From Bryobacterales bacterium (GTDB lineage: Bacteria; Acidobacteriota; Terriglobia; Bryobacterales; Bryobacteraceae), in contig JAEUQG010000073.1 in the NCBI GenBank assembly GCA_016789755.1, positions 1 to 39,290 on the forward strand: 39,290 bases of DNA. Reading direction: 5' to 3'. A program made the translations under genes and the position numbers. Positions within the stretch are counted from its first letter, which is position 1; each line of letters opens with the position of its first letter. Positions 32,370 through 39,290 of this stretch are shown here, piece by piece. The notes under the pieces were generated by a model, which was not told where the DNA came from, searched no databases, and worked only from the letters and a program-made list of their open reading frames with translations.

Positions 32370-33124
32370 TGGTTTTCACCTCGGAGGGAAAGCAGGTAGA
32401 GCAGCAGGTTGTTGGCGTCCTGGGGGTTGAGGTTTCTGTAGGCGGGCATCATGGAGACGTAATCGCGCTCAATGGAGGCGACGGCTTCGCGATCGAAGAA
32501 GTGGACCTTGCCGTCGGGGGTCATCAATTCGGCGGTGAAGTTATCGAGGTTACGCTGGGTGCCGGCGATTTTGGGGCCGGAGCGCGGGGTGACGGTGATT
32601 CTGTAGTAGCCGGGGGTGAGATCGGCGTTGGGGTCGGTGAGGGATTGGCGGAGGTGCTGGAGGCTGCGTTTGCGGCCGATGCGGGTGAGGTCGGGACCCA
32701 TGGCTCCGCCGCGGCGTCCGACGATGTGGCAGGCGCCGCAACCGCCTTTGGTCCAGAAGAACGCTTCGCCGGCGGCGGGATCGCCGGGGGGCGGGGTTTC
32801 TTTGCGGGTGGTGAGGGAGCGGATGTAGGTGACCATGCGCCAGACGTTGTCGTCGCCGATGCGGGCGCCGTAGCTGGGCATTTCGGTGCCGGGGACTCCG
32901 TGGAAGATGACGCGGAAGAGGTCGCTGTCGGAATTGCCGTTGTTGTAGACGCCGAGGGTGAGGTCGGGGCCCCGACCGCCTTGGGCGGCGATGCCGTGGC
33001 AGGGGCGGCAGAGGATGCGGAACAGGCCGCGGCCGGCATCGGCTTCGGTGGCATTTCCGGCGAACGGGTTCTGGGCGGCGAGCAGGAGCGGGCAAAGGAA
33101 GAGGATCCACCGCGTTCGTGACAT
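32366..33124 (-). CDS. Dihaem cytochrome c, partner of the PQQ dehydrogenase
   Basis: A 252-aa exported cytochrome. The signal peptide is MSRTRWILFLCPLLLAAQ. The first haem site is CRPCH (Cys39-His43), with GTEMPSYG providing a candidate axial Met (about 82). The second is CGACH (Cys129-His133), followed by a further domain ending MMPAYRNLNPQDANNLLLYL, whose YVSMMPAY offers another Met ligand. The start at 33124 begins the signal peptide; the longer frame to 33325 overlaps the isomerase gene. It lies 32 bp after the isomerase gene and overlaps the dehydrogenase start by 4 nt, strongly supporting an electron-transfer partnership. Confidence 0.9.
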   Translation of the reverse strand: MSRTRWILFLCPLLLAAQNPFAGNATEADAGRGLFRILCRPCHGIAAQGGRGPDLTLGVYNNGNSDSDLFRVIFHGVPGTEMPSYGARIGDDNVWRMVTYIRSLTTRKETPPPGDPAAGEAFFWTKGGCGACHIVGRRGGAMGPDLTRIGRKRSLQHLRQSLTDPNADLTPGYYRITVTPRSGPKIAGTQRNLDNFTAELMTPDGKVHFFDREAVASIERDYVSMMPAYRNLNPQDANNLLLYLLSLRGENQ

Positions 33125-33156
33125 TGAGGGAGGTTTGTCACGAAACGGGGTGGTTG

Positions 33157-34020
33157 TCAACGGCGGTTGGAGTCGTTGCCGCCGGAGGCGGGTTCGGCTT
33201 CGAGGCGGCGGAAGATCTCCTGTACAGCGTCGAGGGCGGGGCCCATTTCGGCATCCTCTTTCAGTTCGAGCATGAGGGGGTATTGATCCTGATGGGAACG
33301 GAGGAGGTTCATGGTCTTGTTCCAATCGATGGTGCCGCCCGGTTTGAGGTAAGGGAAGTAATGGACGTCGTTGACGCTGTCGTTGTCGTGGATGTGGGTG
33401 GAGCGGATGCGATTGCGCATGATCTGGAAGGCCTGCTCGACGCCTTCCATGATGTTGGCGTGGCCGGTGTCGAAGCAGAAGCCGAGATCGAGGTGGGTCA
33501 TTTCGAGGAACTGAACGAGGCGTTCGGCGCTGGAGAGCTTGTTGGGGATGTTTTCGAGGAGGATCTGGACGCCGCGCTGCTTGGCGAAGACGCGCAGTTC
33601 GTCGAGGGCGTTGAAAGCTGCATCGAGCTTGCGTTCGTCGTATTCTTCGGCGCCGACGCCTATGTGCTGGATGAGGTATTTGCAGGGGATCTCTTCGGCG
33701 ACTTCGAGGGCGCGCTTGATTTCATCGACCATGGCGATGCGCTTGGATTTAACGGTTTCGGTGAGGGTGATGACGGCGTTCGGTCCGGTGCGGCCCCAGC
33801 AATCGTCGTTGTACATGGGAGCGTGGAGGGAGTGGAGGTACATGGGGGAATCCTTGAACCAGTGGCCGAGCTCCTCCACTTGGGCCTTGTTGTGGTAGTC
33901 GAGGTGCTGGCGGGCGCAGAAGATTTCGACGGCGGGGATGCCGGCCTTCCAGATGCGCTCCAGCCAGACGGTGTTGAGACGGTGGTTGACGAAGAAGTGC
34001 GTCGATAGGGCGTGAAACAT
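33157..34020 (-). CDS. Sugar phosphate isomerase/epimerase-like TIM barrel
   Basis: A 287-aa protein of the xylose-isomerase-like/AP-endonuclease-2 superfamily. Metal-binding positions are seen in ILLENIPN (Glu), LGFCFDTGHAN (Asp, His), STHIHDNDS (His, Asp) and PLMLELKED (Glu). No signal peptide, so cytoplasmic. The specific sugar cannot be told. It is 28 bp after the gamma-glutamyltransferase gene and 32 bp before the cytochrome gene, so the five genes 35713-29950 are probably one transcription unit, although a TATAGA close to this start could add an internal promoter. Confidence 0.85.
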   Translation of the reverse strand: MFHALSTHFFVNHRLNTVWLERIWKAGIPAVEIFCARQHLDYHNKAQVEELGHWFKDSPMYLHSLHAPMYNDDCWGRTGPNAVITLTETVKSKRIAMVDEIKRALEVAEEIPCKYLIQHIGVGAEEYDERKLDAAFNALDELRVFAKQRGVQILLENIPNKLSSAERLVQFLEMTHLDLGFCFDTGHANIMEGVEQAFQIMRNRIRSTHIHDNDSVNDVHYFPYLKPGGTIDWNKTMNLLRSHQDQYPLMLELKEDAEMGPALDAVQEIFRRLEAEPASGGNDSNRR

Positions 34021-34048
34021 TTTCTATAGGTTCCGTTTTATGGGGGGA

Positions 34049-35713
34049 TCAATAACCGGCGGCTTTGCCGTGGGAGCGGCGGTCGCTGCCGCCAGCGAGC
34101 CAGCCGTCTTTCTGAACGACGATGGCCTCCACATTTGCCACCGTGGAGATACTATCGACCGTGTGGCCTCTGGACTTCAATAAGGCGACGGTATCGGGAG
34201 AGAAGCCTTTTTCGAGGGAGAGCTTGTCGGGCTGCCATTGGTGATGGAAGCGGGGAGCGTCGATGGCGTCCTGGGCGTTCATGCCGAAGTCGACGACGTT
34301 GAGGATGACCTGCATGACTCCAGTGATGATGCGGGAACCGCCGGGGGCTCCGACGACCATGAAGAGCTTGCCGTCTTTGAGGAGGATGGTGGGGGTCATG
34401 GAGGAGAGGGGGCGCTTGCCGGGCTGGATGGCGTTGGCTTCGCCTTGGACGAGGCCGAACATGTTGGGCTCGCCGGGTTTGGCGGCGAAGTCGTCCATTT
34501 CGTTATTGAGAAGGAAGCCGAGGCCGGGGACGGTGACTCCGTTGCCGTAGCTGCCGTTCAAGGTGTAGGTGAGGGCGACGGCGTTGCCTTGGGCATCGAC
34601 AATGGAGAAGTGGGTGGTTTCGGCGCTTTCCGAAGCGGGGGGGGTGCCTTGGCGGATGGAATCGGAGGTGGAAGCGCGGGAGGGATCGATGGTGGCGCGG
34701 CGGGAGGAGATGTAGGCTTTGTCGAGCAGGCCGGTGACGGGGACCTTGAAGAAATCGGGGTCGGCGAGGTATTCGCTGCGGTCGGCGTAATAGCGGCGCA
34801 TGGCTTCGGCGACGAAGTGTATGGCGGCGGCGGCGGCGTGTCCGTGGGCGGCGTAGTTGGAAGATTCGAGCATGCCCATCATCTGGAGGATGCCCAGTCC
34901 GCCGGAACTGGGAGGCGGAGCGGTGACGATATCGTAGCCGCGGTAGGCGCCGGTGAGCGGTTTGCGTTCCACGGTGCGGTAGTTTTTGAGGTCGTCGAGG
35001 GAGATGAGGCCTCCGTTGGCGGCCATTGCGGCGGCGAATTTTTTGGCCACCTCGCCTTCGTAGAATTCGCGCGGGCCAAACCTGGCGATGCGATCGAGGG
35101 TGTTGCCGAGTTCGGGTTGGACGAGGAGTTCATCGGGCTCAAAGAATTTGCCGTCGCGTTGGAAGATGCGGCGCGATTCGGGGAATTTGGCGAGTAATTT
35201 GGTGTTCTTGAGGGACTGGGCGACGGAATAGGTGACGGGGAATCCGCGGGCGAGGCGGATGGCGGGAGCGATTAATTCGGCCCACGGTTTGGAGCCGTAC
35301 TTCCGGTGGGCGAGGGCGAGGCCGTGGACTGTGCCGGGGACTCCGGCGGCGCGCCAGCCTTCGAGGCTATCGCGGGTGAGTTTGCCGGAGGAATCGAGGT
35401 ACATGTCACGAGTGGCATTGGCGGGGGCGCGTTCGCGGAAGTCGAGGAAGGTGGTTTCGCCACTGGCTTTGCGGAGAAGGAGGAAGCCGCCTCCGCCGAG
35501 GTTGCCGGCAGTGGGGTGAGTGACGGCGAGAGCAAAACCGACGGCGACGGCTGCGTCGACGGCGTTGCCACCCGCTTTGAGGACGGCGACGCCGGCATCG
35601 GTGGCGTGGGGTTCCTGGGCGACGACCATGGCTCTGCGGGCGCGGACGGGGTGGGCGGCAAAAGCGGGGAGGAGGCAAAGCAGGAGGGCGAGTGCGAGTG
35701 AGCGGGGGGACAT
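34049..35713 (-). CDS. ggt: Gamma-glutamyltransferase
   Basis: A 554-aa periplasmic Ntn-hydrolase that cleaves gamma-glutamyl bonds such as in glutathione. It has a signal peptide (MSPRSLALALLLCLLPAFA), GGNAVDAAVAVGFALAVTHPTAGNLGGGGF as the classical large-subunit signature, and FRERAPANATRDMY. The self-cleavage site is SAETTHFSIVD (Thr366 would become the small-subunit N-terminus). TLNGSYGNGVTVPGLGFLLNNEMDDF, SSMTPTI and GAPGGSRIITGVMQVILN complete the small subunit. Full length and no missing catalytic residue. A TACAAT box lies 7 nt before the ATG. Confidence 0.95.
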   Translation of the reverse strand: MSPRSLALALLLCLLPAFAAHPVRARRAMVVAQEPHATDAGVAVLKAGGNAVDAAVAVGFALAVTHPTAGNLGGGGFLLLRKASGETTFLDFRERAPANATRDMYLDSSGKLTRDSLEGWRAAGVPGTVHGLALAHRKYGSKPWAELIAPAIRLARGFPVTYSVAQSLKNTKLLAKFPESRRIFQRDGKFFEPDELLVQPELGNTLDRIARFGPREFYEGEVAKKFAAAMAANGGLISLDDLKNYRTVERKPLTGAYRGYDIVTAPPPSSGGLGILQMMGMLESSNYAAHGHAAAAAIHFVAEAMRRYYADRSEYLADPDFFKVPVTGLLDKAYISSRRATIDPSRASTSDSIRQGTPPASESAETTHFSIVDAQGNAVALTYTLNGSYGNGVTVPGLGFLLNNEMDDFAAKPGEPNMFGLVQGEANAIQPGKRPLSSMTPTILLKDGKLFMVVGAPGGSRIITGVMQVILNVVDFGMNAQDAIDAPRFHHQWQPDKLSLEKGFSPDTVALLKSRGHTVDSISTVANVEAIVVQKDGWLAGGSDRRSHGKAAGY

Positions 35714-36049
35714 TGGTTCGATTGTATCGTGCCTGTTCGGGAGGACAGCAAGCGAGAGCAGGAACCGTTACAAATTTGTCTTTTCCAGAAAGATTTGTTA
35801 CGTAGTAAAGAATACGTTGGCGAATCCAGCAACCGCTGGTGGGAAAGGTGTTCGATGGGCTACCGCTCGTCCGCAATCCGATTTCTCGTTGTTGTTGTTA
35901 TCCACGTTGATTCCGTCCGCGAAGCGGCCCCGCCGGTTTTCTGTCCTCCCACAAGCCACAGTCTCGATCGCCCGGCACGATCCAAGGGGTCGTAACACTT
36001 GTGTCACGGCGCAGGCCTGGTTCGCTTGCGCAAGGGGAAAGGGTTTGCA
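35714..36049. other. Divergent promoter region between ggt and the Oar-like receptor
   Basis: 336 bp without a supported gene. It holds TACAAT (minus strand, 35721-35726) for ggt, an inverted repeat GTAACAC-TT-GTGTCAC at 35992-36007 with one mismatch, and a 7-bp hairpin GCGCAGG/CTTGCGC at 36009-36031 just before the purine-rich stretch that precedes the receptor start. No -35/-10 pair for the receptor is convincing. Confidence 0.5.
35721..35726 (-). promoter_or_regulatory. Candidate -10 of ggt
   Basis: TACAAT on the minus strand, 7 nt before the ATG at 35713. TTGCTG lies 19 bp upstream and could be a loose -35. It predicts a leaderless transcript. Confidence 0.45.
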
Positions 36050-39000
36050 ATGAAAACACGTCTATGGACGCTGGTTGCCGCTGCATCGCTGATGGCGGCC
36101 ACGGTATTCGGCCAAGGCACGACGCAGCTTAATGGGACGGTGACGGACCCATCGGGAGCGGCTGTTCCCAATGCCAACATTGAGCTGTCGAACACGGAAA
36201 CGGGTTTGAAGCGGGCGACGGTATCGGACGCATCGGGCAATTACCTGTTTGCGCAAACTGCGCCGGGGAACTATTCGCTGCATGTGCAGGCGAGCGGATT
36301 TTCGGCGACGACGGTGAACAATATCCGGTTGCTGGTGAATACGCCGGCGACGGTGGCGGTGAAGCTGGAAGTAGGCCAGGTATCGGAGACGGTATCGGTG
36401 ACGGCGGAAGCGCTGCAAGTGAACACGACGGATGCGTCGATCGGGAACAGTTTCGGGACGAAGCCGATTCTGCAGTTGCCGTTCGAGGGTCGCAACGTAG
36501 TGGGTTTGCTGTCGTTGCAGCCCGGTGTTTCGTTTGCGGGAGAGAACCTGACGAACAGCTACCGCGGCGGAAACGTGATGGGCGGGAAGAACGATCAGGC
36601 CAACGTGACGCTGGACGGAGTAGATGTGAACGACCAGCAGAACCGGGATCCGTTCACGAGCGTGTTGCGTGTGACGCTGGACAGCGTGCAGGAGTTCCGG
36701 GTGACGACGACGAACGCGAATCCGGATCAAGGGCGGTCCTCGGGGGCGCAGGTGGCGCTGGTGACGAAGAGCGGGACGAACCAGTTTCATGGATCGGCGT
36801 ATGAGTTTCTGCGCAACAAGAAGACGAACGCGAACAGCTTCTTCAACAATTCGAGCGGGCTGCCGCTGGCGAAGTTGAACCGCAACGTGTACGGGGCATC
36901 TTTGGGCGGACCGATCAAAAGGAACCGGATGTTTTTCTTCGGCAACTACGAAGGGCGGCAGGACCGGAGCGAGGCGCAGGCGATTCGCACGATTCCGACG
37001 GAGACGCTGCGGCAGGGGATTGTGCGCTACATCCGGACGGATGGGAGCATCGCGACGCTGACGGCGCAGGACATGCGGACGCGGATCGATTCGCTGGGCG
37101 TTGGGCCGAGCCAGACGGCGCTGTCGGTGATGCAGCAATATCCGCTGCCGAACACGACGGTGGTGGGAGATAGCATCAACACGTCGGGATACATTTTCAA
37201 TGCTCCAACGAGCGTGGATAACAAGACGCTGATTGCGAAACTGGATTTTCTATTGGACGACAGCTCGAAGCATGTGGCGTTTATCCGGGGCAACATCCAG
37301 GACGACAAGCGCACGACCGCTCCGCAGTTTCCAGGGATGGCGCCGAACAATACGGGGCTGAACAACAGCAAGGGGATCGCGACGGGTTTGACGTCGGCGC
37401 TGACGGCGCAGATGGTGAACAACTTCCGCTATGGTTTGACGCGGGTGGGACTGGAGGATACGGGCGTGTCGCTGCTGCCGTTTGTGACGTTCCGGACGAT
37501 GGATCCACTGAACGGGAATACACGGCCGTTTATCCGGAAGACGCCGGTGCACACGCTGGCGGACGATTTCAGTTGGATGAAGGGGAAGCACGAGCTGAAG
37601 TTCGGGTTTGTGGGCCGGTTCATCCGGAACAGCCGGTTGAGCTACGGGAACTCCTTCCATTCGGCATCGACGAATTCGTCGTGGCTGGTGAGTTCGGGGG
37701 CGGAATTGAACCGGCCCTTGACGGACATCCGGTCGACGGCGATCAACGCCTACCGCGATGCGGCGATGGCGGTGCTGGGAGTGGTGAGCCAGGGCAACGC
37801 GTCGTACAACTACAACAAAGACGGGTCGCCTTTAGCGGCGGGAGCGGGAGTGCCGCGGCAATTCAACGGCGAGGAATACGAGTTGTATGCGCAGGACACA
37901 TGGCGGATGACGCGGGCGTTGACGCTGACGTACGGGTTGCGGTGGTCGCTGATGCCGCCGGTGTATGAGGCAAACGGGGTGCAGACGATTTCGCGGCAGC
38001 CGCTGTCGGAGTGGTTTGCGGACCGTTCGGGGGCGGCCGATCTCGGTGCGCCGCAGTCGATAGCCAAGCCGGTGGAATATATTTTGAAGGAGCAGCCGGG
38101 CGGGCGGGATTTGTATCCGTTCCACAAAAAGAATTTTGCGCCTCGGCTGGCGATGGCGTATTCGCCGCAGGGCACGGATGGGCTGAGCAAGTTTCTGTTC
38201 GGCGGGCCGGGGAAGACGGCGATCCGGGCGGGGTGGGGGATGTACTACGACTTGATGGGAGCGGGGCTGATAACGAACTACGACGTATCGGCGCTGGGGT
38301 TATCCACGTCGATTACGAATCCATCGGCGACGCTGTCGCTGAACACGGCGCCGCGGTATCAAGGATTGAACTCGATTCCGAACGGGTTGCTGGTGCCGGC
38401 GCCTCCAGCGGGGTTCCCGCAGACGGCCCCGAACGTGTTCGCGATCACGAACAGCCTGGATGACGTGTTGCAGACCCCGTACACGATGAACATGAATTTC
38501 TCGGTGAGCCGCGAGTTCGGCGGGGGATGGTTCGTGCAGGGATCGTATGTGGGACGGCTGTCGCGGCGTTCGCTGATGAGCGAAGACATCGCGATGCCGA
38601 CGAACTACAAAGACCCGGGAAGTGGGGTGCGGTATTTCGAGGCGGCGACGCAGTTGGCGCAACTGGCGGTGGCGGAGGCTCCGGTGGCCAGTGTGCAGCG
38701 GATCCCGTTCTGGGAGAACCTGTACGGGCACATTGCGACGGCATCGTTGTCGGCGACGCAGCGGGTGTACCAGAGCTATTTGAACAACGCTCCGGACTAC
38801 ACTTATGCGCTGTATGAGTTGGACGTGCTGTGCCGGCCGGGATGCAGCAAGTTCGGGCAGTATGCTTTCTACAACCGGCAGTACAGCTATCTGCGGACGC
38901 TGCGTTCGACGGGGAATGGGAACTATCACGGGATGTTGTGGACGGTACGGAAGCGGTTCAACAACGGCGACGATGTGACGTTCAACTACACGTGGTCGAA

Positions 39001-39290
39001 GTCGATTGACCTGGCGTCGACACCGGAAAACAGCACGGCGCTGCAGGGGGTGGTGATCAATCCCTATAACCGGCGGTTGTTCCGGGCGGTGTCCGATTAC
39101 GATGCCCGCCACCAGGTGAATGCGACCTGGGTGTACGGGCTGCCGTTCGGCAAGGGGCGGAAGTTCGGCGACCGGGGCGGAGTGGCGAATGCGATCATCG
39201 GCGGGTGGCAGTTGAGCGGACTGTGGCGCATGTCGACGGGGCTTCCGGTGGGGATCGGCAACGGGCGTTTCTGGCCGACGAACTGGAATG
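36050..39290 (+). CDS. Oar-like TonB-dependent receptor (partial, cut by right edge)
   Basis: At least 1080 residues with no stop before the window ends. It has a signal peptide (MKTRLWTLVAAASLMAATVFGQ), then a carboxypeptidase-regulatory-like Ig domain (TQLNGTVTDPSGAAVPNANI, ASGNYLFAQTAPGNYSLHV, about 25-95). A plug domain follows (LPFEGRNVVGLLSLQPGVSF, NVTLDGVDVNDQQN, GAQVALVTKSGTNQFHGSAYEFLRN, PIKRNRMFFFGNYEG), then a long beta-barrel with LYAQDTWRMTRALTLTYGLRW and FNYTWSKSIDLAS. This is the typical acidobacterial Oar architecture, probably for uptake or sensing of large glycans or peptides. The start is supported by a purine-rich AAGGGGAAAGGG upstream. Ligand unknown. Confidence 0.93.
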   Translation, partial: MKTRLWTLVAAASLMAATVFGQGTTQLNGTVTDPSGAAVPNANIELSNTETGLKRATVSDASGNYLFAQTAPGNYSLHVQASGFSATTVNNIRLLVNTPATVAVKLEVGQVSETVSVTAEALQVNTTDASIGNSFGTKPILQLPFEGRNVVGLLSLQPGVSFAGENLTNSYRGGNVMGGKNDQANVTLDGVDVNDQQNRDPFTSVLRVTLDSVQEFRVTTTNANPDQGRSSGAQVALVTKSGTNQFHGSAYEFLRNKKTNANSFFNNSSGLPLAKLNRNVYGASLGGPIKRNRMFFFGNYEGRQDRSEAQAIRTIPTETLRQGIVRYIRTDGSIATLTAQDMRTRIDSLGVGPSQTALSVMQQYPLPNTTVVGDSINTSGYIFNAPTSVDNKTLIAKLDFLLDDSSKHVAFIRGNIQDDKRTTAPQFPGMAPNNTGLNNSKGIATGLTSALTAQMVNNFRYGLTRVGLEDTGVSLLPFVTFRTMDPLNGNTRPFIRKTPVHTLADDFSWMKGKHELKFGFVGRFIRNSRLSYGNSFHSASTNSSWLVSSGAELNRPLTDIRSTAINAYRDAAMAVLGVVSQGNASYNYNKDGSPLAAGAGVPRQFNGEEYELYAQDTWRMTRALTLTYGLRWSLMPPVYEANGVQTISRQPLSEWFADRSGAADLGAPQSIAKPVEYILKEQPGGRDLYPFHKKNFAPRLAMAYSPQGTDGLSKFLFGGPGKTAIRAGWGMYYDLMGAGLITNYDVSALGLSTSITNPSATLSLNTAPRYQGLNSIPNGLLVPAPPAGFPQTAPNVFAITNSLDDVLQTPYTMNMNFSVSREFGGGWFVQGSYVGRLSRRSLMSEDIAMPTNYKDPGSGVRYFEAATQLAQLAVAEAPVASVQRIPFWENLYGHIATASLSATQRVYQSYLNNAPDYTYALYELDVLCRPGCSKFGQYAFYNRQYSYLRTLRSTGNGNYHGMLWTVRKRFNNGDDVTFNYTWSKSIDLASTPENSTALQGVVINPYNRRLFRAVSDYDARHQVNATWVYGLPFGKGRKFGDRGGVANAIIGGWQLSGLWRMSTGLPVGIGNGRFWPTNWN

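Overview
The window looks like a chromosomal segment of a high-GC acidobacterium, probably near the Bryobacterales/Solibacter group. This is inferred from gene content: Oar-like TonB-dependent receptors with a carboxypeptidase-regulatory domain, an S1 sulfatase, a Tat-type alpha/beta hydrolase, a tandem FAD-dependent oxidoreductase, a PQQ dehydrogenase with its own dihaem cytochrome, and a Pal protein carrying an extra Ig-like domain. I did not recognise any tRNA or rRNA gene, CRISPR array or transposase.

Layout. 1-2355: Tat-exported alpha/beta hydrolase (minus) divergent from a GNAT acetyltransferase (plus). 2374-5874: sulfatase, an unknown lipoprotein and a class I methyltransferase (all minus). 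6003-10045: a compact minus-strand operon that I read as a lanthipeptide-type RiPP locus. In transcription order it has a Cys-rich repeat peptide of 166 residues, a HopA1-family putative lyase, and a kinase-LanC fusion with an RRE-like N-terminus and a three-Cys (WCNG...CCG) zinc site. 10351-11256: amidohydrolase (minus). 11431-14948: outer-membrane receptor-like protein translationally coupled to an RluD-type pseudouridine synthase (plus). 14983-24516: one long minus-strand transcription unit, tolQ-tolR-tolA/tonB-like-tolB-pal-cpoB followed by a CBM9-like protein, a DeoC-like protein lacking its catalytic residues, and a two-domain FAD oxidoreductase with a HEAT-like tail. 24628-25740: M19 membrane dipeptidase (plus). 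25709-27074: thioredoxin-type ArsC and ArsM (minus). 27160-29526: phosphoketolase (plus). 29536-29937: tandem array of about 93 bp. 29950-35713: minus-strand run of gamma-glutamyltransferase, TIM-barrel isomerase, dihaem cytochrome c, PQQ dehydrogenase and LRR protein. 36050 to the right edge: Oar-like receptor, cut by the window.

Working together. In the RiPP locus the kinase domain would phosphorylate Ser/Thr of the peptide, the HopA1-like protein would eliminate phosphate to give Dha/Dhb, and the LanC domain would add Cys thiols to form (methyl)lanthionine. The substrate has two repeat families with regular Ser/Thr-to-Cys spacing and an unusual charged helical C-terminal tail. The Tol-Pal operon maintains the envelope. 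The cytochrome c/PQQ pair forms a periplasmic alcohol-oxidising module, and ArsC/ArsM convert arsenate to arsenite and then to methylated arsenicals.

Global signals. Strand composition flips abruptly in the 34 bp between 14948 and 14983: the plus strand is C-rich on the left and G-rich on the right, whatever the gene orientation. A dispersed repeat occurs twice (5914-6003, 26149-26225), each time starting at a stop codon; one copy supplies the ribosome binding site and start codon of arsC. Several genes have a -10-like hexamer only 6-8 nt before ATG, suggesting leaderless transcripts, whereas the RiPP genes have strong Shine-Dalgarno sites.
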